Positions 27,566 to 35,370 of a stretch of 64,000 nucleotides of DNA are shown piece after piece. The stretch spans positions 1 to 64,000 of the forward strand of contig NZ_JBHSGG010000015.1 of NCBI RefSeq assembly GCF_042654365.1, written 5' to 3'. Position numbers and translations under genes: made by a program. This stretch comes from Coralloluteibacterium thermophilum (GTDB taxonomy: Bacteria; Pseudomonadota; Gammaproteobacteria; Xanthomonadales; Xanthomonadaceae). The notes under the pieces were generated by a model. It made no database searches and was not told where the DNA came from. It was given only the letters and a program-made list of their open reading frames with translations. Positions within the stretch are counted from its first letter, which is position 1. Each line of letters begins with the position of its first letter.

Positions 27566-28074
27566 GCGGCGGACCGACGCACACCGACTGCATCTTCTGC
27601 GGCATCGCCGAGGGGCGCCTACCGGCCAGCATCGTCCACCGCGACGCGCACTGGCTCGCGGTGATGGACATCCACCCGATCCGGGCCGGGCACGTGCTGA
27701 TCCTCCCCAAGCGGCACGTCGGGCGCATCGCGGAACTCGAACCCGCCGCGCAACGGAGGCTGTTCGCGCTCGCCGATGCCGTCCTGCGCGCGCAGGAGGC
27801 CGAGGGCCTGGCCGCCGGGGGCGGCAACCTCCTGCTCAACGACGGGGTCGCCGCCAACCAGCACATCCCGCACCTGCACCTGCACTGCATCCCCCGCCGG
27901 CGCGGCGACACCGCCGCCTTCGGCCTGCGCCTGCTGGCGCGCACCGTCGGCCTCTTCGGTCCCCGGGCGGAGCGGGCGAGGCTGGACGCACTCGCCGGCG
28001 CCCTCGCCGCGCGCGTCCGCAAGGACGCGGCCGTGCGGACCGAGCCCGAGCCGGGGGACGCCTCGGCGCGTTGA
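27562..28074 (+). CDS. HIT-family nucleotide hydrolase
   Basis: 170 residues of the histidine-triad superfamily: CIFCGIAEGRLPASIV at the N-terminus with a possible zinc Cys pair, HVLILPKRHVG, and the active site HIPHLHLHCIPRR (HxHxH). HINT-type members hydrolyse AMP-lysine and acyl- or aminoacyl-adenylates. The ATG overlaps the stop of the adenylation gene (ATGA), so it is the last gene of the biosynthetic operon. A housekeeping role that removes stray aminoacyl-AMP made by the A enzyme is an attractive inference. The C-terminal 60 residues are longer than in minimal HINT. It is convergent with the next gene, 18 bases away. Confidence 0.88.
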   Translation: MSGGPTHTDCIFCGIAEGRLPASIVHRDAHWLAVMDIHPIRAGHVLILPKRHVGRIAELEPAAQRRLFALADAVLRAQEAEGLAAGGGNLLLNDGVAANQHIPHLHLHCIPRRRGDTAAFGLRLLARTVGLFGPRAERARLDALAGALAARVRKDAAVRTEPEPGDASAR

Positions 28075-28092
28075 AGGTGTCCGCGCGCGTCC

Positions 28093-29025
28093 CTATCGCG
28101 GGACTTCGGTGCCCTGGACCCAGACGGTGCCGTCGTCGCCGCCGTTCGTCGTGAAGTACAGCGCCTCGTTGCTTCCGAGCCGTGGCGGATGTACCGCCGG
28201 GATGGCCGTCAGCGCGACGAGCCGATCTGCGGCCTTCGCGCTCTCGCGCTCCACGAAGGCCTCGACCGCATCGTGCCGATCGGCGTATTCGCGCGAGTGG
28301 TGCAGCAGGACGAGCGGGCCCTCCTCGCGGGCGAGCATGCGGATCACCATGTACTCGACGAAGCCCCCGCCGAGAACCGGATATGCGATGGCCGCTTCGC
28401 TGTCGTCGTCCGCGCGGTGGAGGATCTGGAAGTGCGGGTTGTTCGTCGCCCGGGCGGCAGCCTCCGCCGCCTCCAGGTGGCGTGCCACGGGCGCAGCGTC
28501 GCGGTGGGAGTGGACCGAGACCATCTGCCGCCATTGCCGCGGCGTCTGGCCCGCCGGGATGTACTCCAGGGAATCGGTCTTGCGGGACGCGCTGCTCGAT
28601 GCGAAGACGAGGTGGAACACCTCGTCCGAAACTGCGATGTGCGGTGGCACGATGCCCTCGTGCTTCGCCAGCTCGCCGTAGGCGGCCCGCGCGACCTCCC
28701 CGTCGGGGAATGACGATATCGTCGCGCCGTCGCATCTGCCCCCGACCGCCACGACCCGCGTGTCGGAGCGGCTGGACGCCACTTCGAATTCGACCTGCAG
28801 CCTGTCCTGGCCATCCGGCGACTGCCAACCGTAGGTCAGGCCGCCGTGTCCGAACCGCGACGACCAGGGCCTCCCCAACGCACGCACCACCTGCCGCTCG
28901 GTCATCCCCACCTGCAGGCTGTTGGCTGCCGCGCAATCGATCGGGCGCGGGCGCGTCGCCTGGGCATGAGGAGACGCCAGCAAGAGCGCACAGAGAGCCG
29001 TCAGAGTCCCGCGAGTCCTTGTCAT
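28093..29025 (-). CDS. Hypothetical secreted protein with SmpA/OmlA-like N-terminal motif
   Basis: 310 residues with a signal peptide (TLTALCALLLASPHAQA). The mature N-terminus, LQVGMTERQVVRALGRPW, has the turn-helix pattern GMTxxxVxxxLGxP of SmpA/OmlA-type and related periplasmic domains. One Cys precedes it and another is in VGGRCDGATI. The remainder (about 130-310) shows no domain I recognise. The closest upstream SD-like element is AAGGAAA, very near the ATG. It is convergent with the HIT gene and separated by 280 bases from DUF2894. Confidence 0.6.
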   Translation of the reverse strand: MTRTRGTLTALCALLLASPHAQATRPRPIDCAAANSLQVGMTERQVVRALGRPWSSRFGHGGLTYGWQSPDGQDRLQVEFEVASSRSDTRVVAVGGRCDGATISSFPDGEVARAAYGELAKHEGIVPPHIAVSDEVFHLVFASSSASRKTDSLEYIPAGQTPRQWRQMVSVHSHRDAAPVARHLEAAEAAARATNNPHFQILHRADDDSEAAIAYPVLGGGFVEYMVIRMLAREEGPLVLLHHSREYADRHDAVEAFVERESAKAADRLVALTAIPAVHPPRLGSNEALYFTTNGGDDGTVWVQGTEVPR

Positions 29026-29305
29026 TTTCCTTGATCTCCATTCGCGCCCTCCGGCCAGCCGGAATGGGCGCGTGCTTCGGATGCGTTAGAGGCGGGCGAA
29101 GACGCCGGCGGCGCACTGCGCGTCGACAGGCCGTGGCACGAGGTGCCGGCGTGCGGCTCCCGGCACGGGTATCGAAGTCATGCCCTCCCTGACGATCCAG
29201 CTCCCCAGCCGGCTCCTGCATGGCCGCCGCGGAGCAGCAGGCTCTCCCCCATGTGCGCGCCATGCGCACGCATTCTAGCCCTGCGAAGCGGAGCGCGGTG
29301 CGCGC

Positions 29306-30022
29306 TCACCGCGGGCGGCGGCGGGTCTTTCCGCGGGCCGGTTTCACCGGCGCCGCATCGCCCGCGCCCTTCGGCTCCACGAACGCACGTGTGCCGAACA
29401 TCTGTTCCAGCCCCGACAGGGCATCGACGTAGGTCAGGAAGTGCTGGAGGTAGCCCGGCGCGGTGTCGCGCATCAGGCCGAGGGCGCGGTGGACGAGGAC
29501 GGTGGAGTGCATGGGGCCGGCGTCTTCGGGGACGTCGGCCAGGGTGCGCTGCAGTTGGGCCTCGGTGCGGATGCGGGTCCAGGTCCGGCGGAACTGGTCG
29601 AGGGCGGGCAGGGCAGGGAAGGCGGCAGGCGCGGGTGGCGTTGCGGGGTGTGGGAGCGCGTCCTTCTGCCCGGCGACGGTGCCGTCGCCGTCGTCGCGGG
29701 CAGAGAGCGCGGCGACCACCGCGCCGAGCGAGTCCGGCGCGTGTCCGGGGGCGTTCTCCTGCGCGAGCGGCTCCGGACGCGACCGGCGTGCACGCGGCGG
29801 CGCCTCGTCCTGCGTGGCGACGGCGGCCTCCGGCGGGGGCATGTCCGCCTCGACCAGCGCCGCGAGCTTCGCGTCGAGCACGTCCCGGGCCGCGCCCTCG
29901 ACCCGCTCGGCGCGGGCGGCCAGGGCTTCGATGCGGTGCGCGCGCACGGTGCCGGGCCGGCCGGCGCGGGCGGCGCGCCAGGTCCGCAGCAGGCAGGCGA
30001 TGTCGGTCCCGCTGGGCGTCAT
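29306..30022 (-). CDS. DUF2894 domain protein, last gene of a motor-like operon
   Basis: 238 residues. The N-terminal third is helical and acidic/basic (LDAKLAALVEADMPPPEA), the middle is low complexity, and the C-terminal DUF2894 core contains DQFRRTWTRIRTEAQLQRTL, HSTVLVHRALGLMRD and YLQHFLTYVDALSGLEQM. The LxHRAL and FLxYVDAL features match small cytoplasmic family members found beside OmpA/MotB-like genes. It overlaps the stop of the MotB-like gene by 4 bases. Lysine/arginine-rich C-terminus (KPARGKTRRRPR). Probably a cytoplasmic partner of the membrane complex; function unknown. Confidence 0.75.
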   Translation of the reverse strand: MTPSGTDIACLLRTWRAARAGRPGTVRAHRIEALAARAERVEGAARDVLDAKLAALVEADMPPPEAAVATQDEAPPRARRSRPEPLAQENAPGHAPDSLGAVVAALSARDDGDGTVAGQKDALPHPATPPAPAAFPALPALDQFRRTWTRIRTEAQLQRTLADVPEDAGPMHSTVLVHRALGLMRDTAPGYLQHFLTYVDALSGLEQMFGTRAFVEPKGAGDAAPVKPARGKTRRRPR

Positions 30023-30660
30023 CGTGCGGTGGCCGTGGCACGCGGCCTCGGCATCGGGGCGATCTCCACGCGCCGGTTGCGGGCGCGGCCGTCCTCGGTG
30101 TCGTTGGTGGCGACGGGCTGCTGCGCACCGAACGCGGCGGCGAACACCGCGTCCGCCGGCAGGCCCTCGTCGATCAGGGCGCGGGTCACCGTGAGGGCGC
30201 GCTTGGCGGAGAGCTCCCAGTTGTCCGCAAAGCGGCGGTTGCCGTCGAGCACGGGGCGGTCGTCGGTGAAGCCGCTGACCATCAGGATCTCCTCGCGCGC
30301 CGCGAGGTACTGGGCGAGCGGCCCGGCCAGGCTCTGCAGCACTTCCCGCCCCTCCGGCTGCAGGGCGTCGGAGTTGAGGGCGAACAGCACGTTGCCGCGG
30401 ATGCCGATGCGGCCGTCCACCAGGGTCACCCGGCCCGCGGCCAGCGGCACCGCCAGCGCGCGCTCCAGCGTCTGGCGCTGCTCGGCCTCGCGCTCGCGCT
30501 GGCGCGTCGCCTCGTCCAGCCGGTCCGCGAGCTGCATCTGCATGGCGACGACGCCCAGCAGGATCAGCACGAACACGCCCAGCATCACCGACATCAGGTC
30601 GCCGAAGGCGGCCCAGATGGAGGCGGTGCCGCCGGTGTCGAGCTCCAGCTCCTCGTTCAT
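30019..30660 (-). CDS. MotB/OmpA-like single-pass membrane protein
   Basis: 213 residues. One N-terminal TM (about 15-39) contains IWAAFGDLMSVMLGVF. Asp21 sits where MotB, ZorB, ExbD and TolR carry the ion-binding Asp near the start of the helix. A coiled-coil stretch (DRLDEATRQREREAEQRQTL) leads to an OmpA-type peptidoglycan-binding domain with LFALNSDALQPEGREVL, SGFTDDRPV and NWELSAKRALTVTRALI. By analogy it anchors an ion-conducting stator to the cell wall. Both ends overlap neighbours by 4 bases. It is short compared with MotB (about 300) and lacks the plug region that I can recognise. Confidence 0.85.
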   Translation of the reverse strand: MNEELELDTGGTASIWAAFGDLMSVMLGVFVLILLGVVAMQMQLADRLDEATRQREREAEQRQTLERALAVPLAAGRVTLVDGRIGIRGNVLFALNSDALQPEGREVLQSLAGPLAQYLAAREEILMVSGFTDDRPVLDGNRRFADNWELSAKRALTVTRALIDEGLPADAVFAAAFGAQQPVATNDTEDGRARNRRVEIAPMPRPRATATAR

Positions 30661-32879
30661 GCGGTGGCGGTCCCGTGGGCCGTGTGTCCGGCGACCCGTT
30701 GCAGTTCCTCGATGATCTGCTTCTGGGACAGCACGCTGAGATCCACCACCTCGCGCGCCTGGGCGACGTAGTAGGCGAGCTGCTCGTCGCTGCGGGCCAG
30801 CGAGGCGTCCAGCGCGCCCGCGATGTGCTGCAGGCGCTCGATCAGCGCCTCGTTGGCGGCGCCGAAGGCCTCCACCGCGGCACCGAAGGCGTCGCCCAGG
30901 CTCGCCACCTCGACCGCGCTGCCCGTGAGCTGGGCGGCGGCGGCGTCGAGTCGGCCGGCCTCGGCCTCGATGCGGTCAATGAAGCGGGTGCCGACGCGTT
31001 CCAGCAGGTCGGCCGAGGTCGTGACCAGGGCATCGACCGCCGTGCGCTGCTCGGTGGAGGCATGGTTCACCGCGTCGAGCAGGGTCTCCAGCGTCGCGAG
31101 CAGGCGGGTGCGCTCTTCCAGCATGGCGGTGTCGCGCACCATGCTCTCGGAGAGCGACTGGCGCAGCTCCGCGACCACCTCGGCCGCGGCCCTGGGCGCC
31201 TCCGACGCGGTCTGCACCAGGCGCGAGACTTCGGCGATGGTCTCGCCGGCGTGCGCCCGGGCCTGGGCGGCGATCTCGCCCGCGGTCCGCTCCAGTGCGT
31301 CGCAGATGGCCTGCTGGCGTTCGGCGACCTGTTCTCCGGTGCGCTGCCAGCGGCTGGCGAGTTCGGCGGCCATGGTCCCGAAGGAGGCGGTCCAGGCGGC
31401 GAGGCGCTCCTGGTCGCGCGCTTCCAGCGCCGCCTGCAGCGTCGCGTGGGACTGCCCGAGCGTGTCGACGAGGGCGGCCGCATGCCGCTCGAAGGTGCCT
31501 GCGGCGGCGGTCAGCGCTGCCGCGTGGCGTTCGGCCGCCGTCGCGCTCGCGGCGTCCTGGCGCGCGAGCGCGTCGGTCCACGCGGAGGCGGCTGCGTCGG
31601 CGCTGGCGGCCAGACGGACGGCGACGGCGTCGAAGGCGCTCTCGTTGCGGGCGGCCATCGCGGCGTTGGCCGCCTCCTGGCGCGCCAGCGCATCGGCCCA
31701 GGCCTCGGCGGCGCGCTCGGCGGTGGCGGCCAGGCGTGCGGAGACACCGTCGAGCAGCTCGGCCGCACGGCGGTCGTGGGCCTCGGTGGAGCGTTCGAGC
31801 GCGCCGCGCAGGGCGTCGGCGAGCTGGGCGTTGGCACGCTGCTGTTCGGCCAGCGCCTCGGCCCAGGTCCCGGCCGCACGCGCGGTGGCGGCGTCGAAGC
31901 CGGCGGTCAGGCCGTCGAGCTGGCGCTGCACGGCATCGGCGACGCTCTCGCGGAGCACGGAGGTCTCGCGCGCCATGCCGGCCAGCGTGCTCTCGATCAC
32001 GGGCTGCAGTGCGCCCGCGACGGCGCGGCTGCTCTCCGCCACGCTCGACTGCAGCGACTGCCCGACCGACGTCGCGAGCTGGGTGTAGGCCCGCTCGGCC
32101 TTGGCGTGGAAGTCGTCCTGGCGCGCCTGGAGCTGTGCGTTGGCCGCCGCGCTCTGCGTCTCGATGGCCGCGGTCATGGCCTGGAGACGGTCGACCAGGG
32201 CCGGCATCAGCTCGGCCTGGCGCTGCAGGAGGCGGAAGGCCTCCTCGCGCTGGTGGGCCCGGGAATGGACCCGCAGGACGGTCGCGATGGCGGCGTCGAG
32301 CCGCTGCACGGCATGCAGGCGTTCGCGGCGGGCGAGGGTGGAGAGCAGGCCGAGTGCGGCGGAGGCGGCCACGCCGGCGATCGAGGTGCCGAAGGCCAGG
32401 GCCAGCCCGCGCACCGGCGCGGCCAGCGAGCCGCGGATGGCATCCAGGTCCACCGCGCTCTCCAGCGCCATGCCGGTGCCGCGCAGCGTCGCCATCATGC
32501 CGAGGAGAGTGCCGAGCATGCCCAGCAGCACCAGCAGGCCGACGAGGTAGGGCGTCAGCGCCGGCAGCGGCAGCGTCGCGCGTTCGCCCTCGATGCGCAG
32601 GCGGACCGGGTTGCGCAGGGCCGGCGCGAGGCGACCGAGCCAGCCGGGCAGGTCGTCGCGCCCCGCGTCCACCTCGTCCAGCGCCCGCGTCAGCGAACGC
32701 GTCTCCTGGCGATGGCGGAACAGTTCGAGCGCGCCGGCGAGGTAGCAGCCGGCGATCAGCAGGGCGACGGCCGTGCCGAGCGGGTTCGCGCCGAGGTAGC
32801 CGGCGCCGATCCAGGCGACGACGGCGAGGCCGGCCAGGAACACGAACAGCGCGAGGGGATCGGAAAGACGTCGGATCAT
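30657..32879 (-). CDS. MotA/TolQ-like protein with long coiled-coil tail (DUF802)
   Basis: 740 residues. Four TM helices are visible: about 9-29, 33-54, 108-131 and 157-183. The third reads LGMLGTLLGMMATL and the fourth PVRGLALAFGTSIAGVAASA, matching the two conserved helices of the MotA/TolQ/ExbB family that line the ion path. From about 190 to 735 the protein is an uninterrupted Ala/Glu/Arg-rich coiled coil with a repeated W-[AT]-[ED]-ALA-[ER]-Q unit at Trp339, Trp394 and Trp434, as in DUF802 proteins. A long cytoplasmic tail on a MotA-like core is otherwise known from ZorA. Overlaps both neighbours by 4 bases. Confidence 0.8.
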   Translation of the reverse strand: MIRRLSDPLALFVFLAGLAVVAWIGAGYLGANPLGTAVALLIAGCYLAGALELFRHRQETRSLTRALDEVDAGRDDLPGWLGRLAPALRNPVRLRIEGERATLPLPALTPYLVGLLVLLGMLGTLLGMMATLRGTGMALESAVDLDAIRGSLAAPVRGLALAFGTSIAGVAASAALGLLSTLARRERLHAVQRLDAAIATVLRVHSRAHQREEAFRLLQRQAELMPALVDRLQAMTAAIETQSAAANAQLQARQDDFHAKAERAYTQLATSVGQSLQSSVAESSRAVAGALQPVIESTLAGMARETSVLRESVADAVQRQLDGLTAGFDAATARAAGTWAEALAEQQRANAQLADALRGALERSTEAHDRRAAELLDGVSARLAATAERAAEAWADALARQEAANAAMAARNESAFDAVAVRLAASADAAASAWTDALARQDAASATAAERHAAALTAAAGTFERHAAALVDTLGQSHATLQAALEARDQERLAAWTASFGTMAAELASRWQRTGEQVAERQQAICDALERTAGEIAAQARAHAGETIAEVSRLVQTASEAPRAAAEVVAELRQSLSESMVRDTAMLEERTRLLATLETLLDAVNHASTEQRTAVDALVTTSADLLERVGTRFIDRIEAEAGRLDAAAAQLTGSAVEVASLGDAFGAAVEAFGAANEALIERLQHIAGALDASLARSDEQLAYYVAQAREVVDLSVLSQKQIIEELQRVAGHTAHGTATA

Positions 32880-33583
32880 GGCGTGCGGTCAGCAGTGCGG
32901 AGCGCGGCGAGCAGCGCTTCGATGGGCGAGAAGCGGACATCCAGCTCGGCGAGCAGGACGCCGCGCATGTCCAGGCGGAAGGTGTCGAGCCAGGCGGTGG
33001 GCGCGGTGCCGGAGGCGGCCTCGCCGTTGCCGGCGGCGGTGCGCAGGCGCTCGAAGTGTGCGCCGAGCAGGGCAGGGACGCTCGCGAGCAGGGCCTGTTC
33101 CCGCGGGCTCAGGGTCTGCTCCATGACCGCATCGACCTCGGCGAGCCGTGCCAGCGCGGGCGATCGGCGGCCCAGCATGTCGCGCAGGCGCCCCCGCAGG
33201 CGCCCGGTCGCGGCCTGCATGGCGCGCTGGTGGGCGAGGTAGCGCGCCCGGAAGGGCGCGAAGTCGGTACCTGCCTCCGGCATCGCGCCCGGTGGCGGCA
33301 CGGCGAATCCGGGGTCGGTGGCGATGGCGTCGGCGAGGGTGGCGCGGGTGCGGATGCAGGCCGCGTCCTCGTCCTCGTCGAAGGGCGGCACCTGCGTCGC
33401 CGCCGGTGGCAGCCGCCCGTCCAGCGCGGTGGAGAGGGCCACGGCGCGCGACCAGTCGATCCACTGGCCCAGCCGCTCGGCGAGCACCGGACCCGTGGCG
33501 GAGGGGCGGGGCTCGGCGAGGCGGGAGAGCAGGCGGATGAAGACCGGTCCCGCGACGGTCGTCCGTTCAGCAGCGTTCGCCAT
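32876..33583 (-). CDS. DUF3348 domain protein, first gene of the motor-like operon
   Basis: 235 residues, soluble. The N-terminus TVAGPVFIRLLSRLAEPRPS and the core RYLAHQRAMQAATGRLRGRLRDML match DUF3348, a family found almost only next to DUF802 and OmpA-like genes. The C-terminal half is helical with LARLAEVDAVMEQTLSPREQALLASVPALL and MRGVLLAELDVRFSPIEALLAAL. It begins 110 bases after ahcY, beyond a terminator, and its stop overlaps the ATG of the MotA-like gene. The role is unknown; position and conservation suggest a cytoplasmic component or adaptor of the complex. Confidence 0.75.
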   Translation of the reverse strand: MANAAERTTVAGPVFIRLLSRLAEPRPSATGPVLAERLGQWIDWSRAVALSTALDGRLPPAATQVPPFDEDEDAACIRTRATLADAIATDPGFAVPPPGAMPEAGTDFAPFRARYLAHQRAMQAATGRLRGRLRDMLGRRSPALARLAEVDAVMEQTLSPREQALLASVPALLGAHFERLRTAAGNGEAASGTAPTAWLDTFRLDMRGVLLAELDVRFSPIEALLAALRTADRTP

Positions 33584-33631
33584 GCGTGGGGTGTCGGGCC
33601 GGGGGGCGGTGCGGGGAGGCCGGTGGCGGCG

Positions 33632-33664
33632 CCAAACGAGACCGGGCGCCCTGCGGCGCCCGGT
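33632..33664 (-). terminator. Terminator of ahcY
   Basis: A perfect 10-bp stem ACCGGGCGCC/GGCGCCCGGT (33641-33650 with 33655-33664) with a 4-base loop. On the minus strand CTCGTTTG follows, a weak T tract. It separates ahcY from the DUF3348 operon. Confidence 0.65.
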
Positions 33665-33693
33665 CCGGTGTCGCGATGCCGCTCGGCGGACGA

Positions 33694-35136
33694 TCAGTAG
33701 CGGTAGTGTTCCGGCTTGAACGGACCATCCACCGGCACGCCGATGTAGTCGGCCTGTTCCTGGGTGAGCGTGGTCAGCTTCACGCCGATCTTCTCGAGGT
33801 GCAGGCGGGCCACTTCCTCGTCCAGCTTCTTGGGCAGCAGGTAGACCTTCTTCTCGTAGCCGTCCTTGTTCGCCCACAGGTCGATCTGCGCGAGCGTCTG
33901 GTTGGCGAAGGAGTTGGACATCACGAAGCTCGGGTGGCCGGTGGCGCAGCCGAGGTTCACCAGGCGGCCGTCGGCCAGCAGGAAGATCGCGCGGCCGTCG
34001 GGGAAGACGTACTTGTCGACCTGCGGCTTGATGTTGATCTTCTCGACGCCCGGCATCGCCTTCAGCGCGTCGACCTGGATCTCGTTGTCGAAGTGGCCGA
34101 TGTTGCAGACGATGGCCTGGTCCTTCATCGCCTGCATGTGCTCGAGGCGGATGATGTCCTTGTTGCCGGTGGTGGTGACGTAGATGTCGCCGCGGCCGAG
34201 GGTGCTCTCGACGGTGTTGACCTCGAAGCCCTCCATCGCGGCCTGCAGCGCGCAGATCGGGTCGATCTCGGTCACGACCACGCGGGCGCCGTAGGCGCGC
34301 AGGCTGTGGGCGCAGCCCTTGCCGACGTCGCCGTAGCCGCAGACCACGGCCACCTTGCCGGCCAGCATCACGTCCATCGCGCGCTTCAGGCCGTCGGCCA
34401 GCGACTCGCGGCAGCCGTAGAGGTTGTCGAACTTCGACTTGGTGACCGAGTCGTTGACGTTGATCGCCGGCACCAGCAGCGTGCCGGACTGGGCGAGCTG
34501 GTAGAGGCGGTGCACGCCGGTGGTGGTCTCCTCGGAGACGCCCTTCCAGTCGCGGACCACCGTGGTCCAGAAGCCGGGGCGCTCCTTCGCGACGCGCTTG
34601 AGCAGGTTCTTGATGATCTGCTCCTCCTGCGAGGACGAGGCGCTCTCGACCCAGTCGGAACCGTTCTCGAGCTCGTAGCCCTTGTGGATCAGCAGGGTGA
34701 CGTCGCCGCCGTCGTCGACCACGAGCTGCGGGCCGAGGAAGCCGCCCTTGCCGTCCGGGAAGGAGAGCGCGTCCAGCGTGCAGTCCCAGTACTCCTCCAG
34801 CGTCTCGCCCTTCCAGGCGAATACCGGGGTGCCGGTGGCGGCGATGGCCGCGGCGGCGTGGTCCTGGGTCGAGAAGATGTTGCAGGACGCCCAGCGCACG
34901 TCGGCGCCGATGTCCTTCAGCGTCTCGATCAGCACCGCGGTCTGGATGGTCATGTGCAGCGAACCGGTGACGCGCACGCCCTCGAGCGGCGCCTCGGCCG
35001 CGTACTTGCGGCGGATGGACATCAGGCCGGGCATCTCGTGCTCGGCGATGTCGATCTCCTTGCGGCCCCAGTCGGCCAGGGAGATGTCGGCGATCTTGTA
35101 GTCGTGGTTCGCGGTGTCCTTGGGGACGGCGTTCAT
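33694..35136 (-). CDS. ahcY: S-adenosylhomocysteine hydrolase
   Basis: 480 residues, NAD-dependent. Splits SAH into adenosine and homocysteine, removing the product inhibitor of methyltransferases. Signatures: SLHMTIQTAVLIETL, the SNIFSTQDHAAAAIA-like block (here ASCNIFSTQDHAAAA), NAD-binding VCGYGDVGKGCAHSLRAYGA, VTEIDPICALQAAMEG and the C-terminal KPEHYRY. The length includes the insertion typical of proteobacterial enzymes. The start at 35136 was chosen because it opens the conserved N-terminus (DYKIADISLADWGRKE). An SAH riboswitch lies in its leader. It is not next to metF here. Confidence 0.96.
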   Translation of the reverse strand: MNAVPKDTANHDYKIADISLADWGRKEIDIAEHEMPGLMSIRRKYAAEAPLEGVRVTGSLHMTIQTAVLIETLKDIGADVRWASCNIFSTQDHAAAAIAATGTPVFAWKGETLEEYWDCTLDALSFPDGKGGFLGPQLVVDDGGDVTLLIHKGYELENGSDWVESASSSQEEQIIKNLLKRVAKERPGFWTTVVRDWKGVSEETTTGVHRLYQLAQSGTLLVPAINVNDSVTKSKFDNLYGCRESLADGLKRAMDVMLAGKVAVVCGYGDVGKGCAHSLRAYGARVVVTEIDPICALQAAMEGFEVNTVESTLGRGDIYVTTTGNKDIIRLEHMQAMKDQAIVCNIGHFDNEIQVDALKAMPGVEKINIKPQVDKYVFPDGRAIFLLADGRLVNLGCATGHPSFVMSNSFANQTLAQIDLWANKDGYEKKVYLLPKKLDEEVARLHLEKIGVKLTTLTQEQADYIGVPVDGPFKPEHYRY

Positions 35137-35176
35137 GCGGATCTCCGTAAGCGTGTGCACCCGCGGGTGCGATTAC

Positions 35177-35255
35177 GGGCGCCGTTGCGAGGAACATCCC
35201 CCGCCGAGCCTGAGTCCGCGGGCGACGGCCCGGGACATGCAGCGCCCCTCGGCGA
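35177..35255 (-). promoter_or_regulatory. SAH riboswitch upstream of ahcY
   Basis: The minus-strand leader carries, in order, GCCGAGGGGCGCTGC, a variable hairpin, CTCAGGCTCGGC and CAACGGCGCCC. These are the conserved blocks of the SAH (ahcY) riboswitch: the GCCGAG/CTCGGC stem, the GCGCTGC core and the CAACGGCGC strand that closes the pseudoknot with GGGCGC. It begins a few bases downstream of a TATAAT and ends about 40 bases before the ahcY start. SAH binding turns ahcY on. Boundaries are accurate to a few bases. Confidence 0.88.
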
Positions 35256-35268
35256 AGGACGGCCGGCG

Positions 35269-35274
35269 ATTATA
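35269..35274 (-). promoter_or_regulatory. -10 element of the ahcY promoter
   Basis: A perfect TATAAT on the minus strand, 13 bases before the first conserved block of the SAH riboswitch, placing the transcription start near 35262. I could not see a good -35. Confidence 0.7.
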
Positions 35275-35370
35275 CCGGCGCCGGCCCGCGCTGCCGGTGG
35301 CGCCGCGGAAGGGGTTCAGTCGGGCGCCGGGGAGGCGCACACTGGGGAATCCCCCCGGCGAGTGGAGACG

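Noticed and set aside
29306..33583. A complete Zorya anti-phage system
   Set aside because: ZorA/ZorB-like genes are present in form, but ZorC, ZorD or ZorE-like nuclease or helicase genes are missing on both sides.
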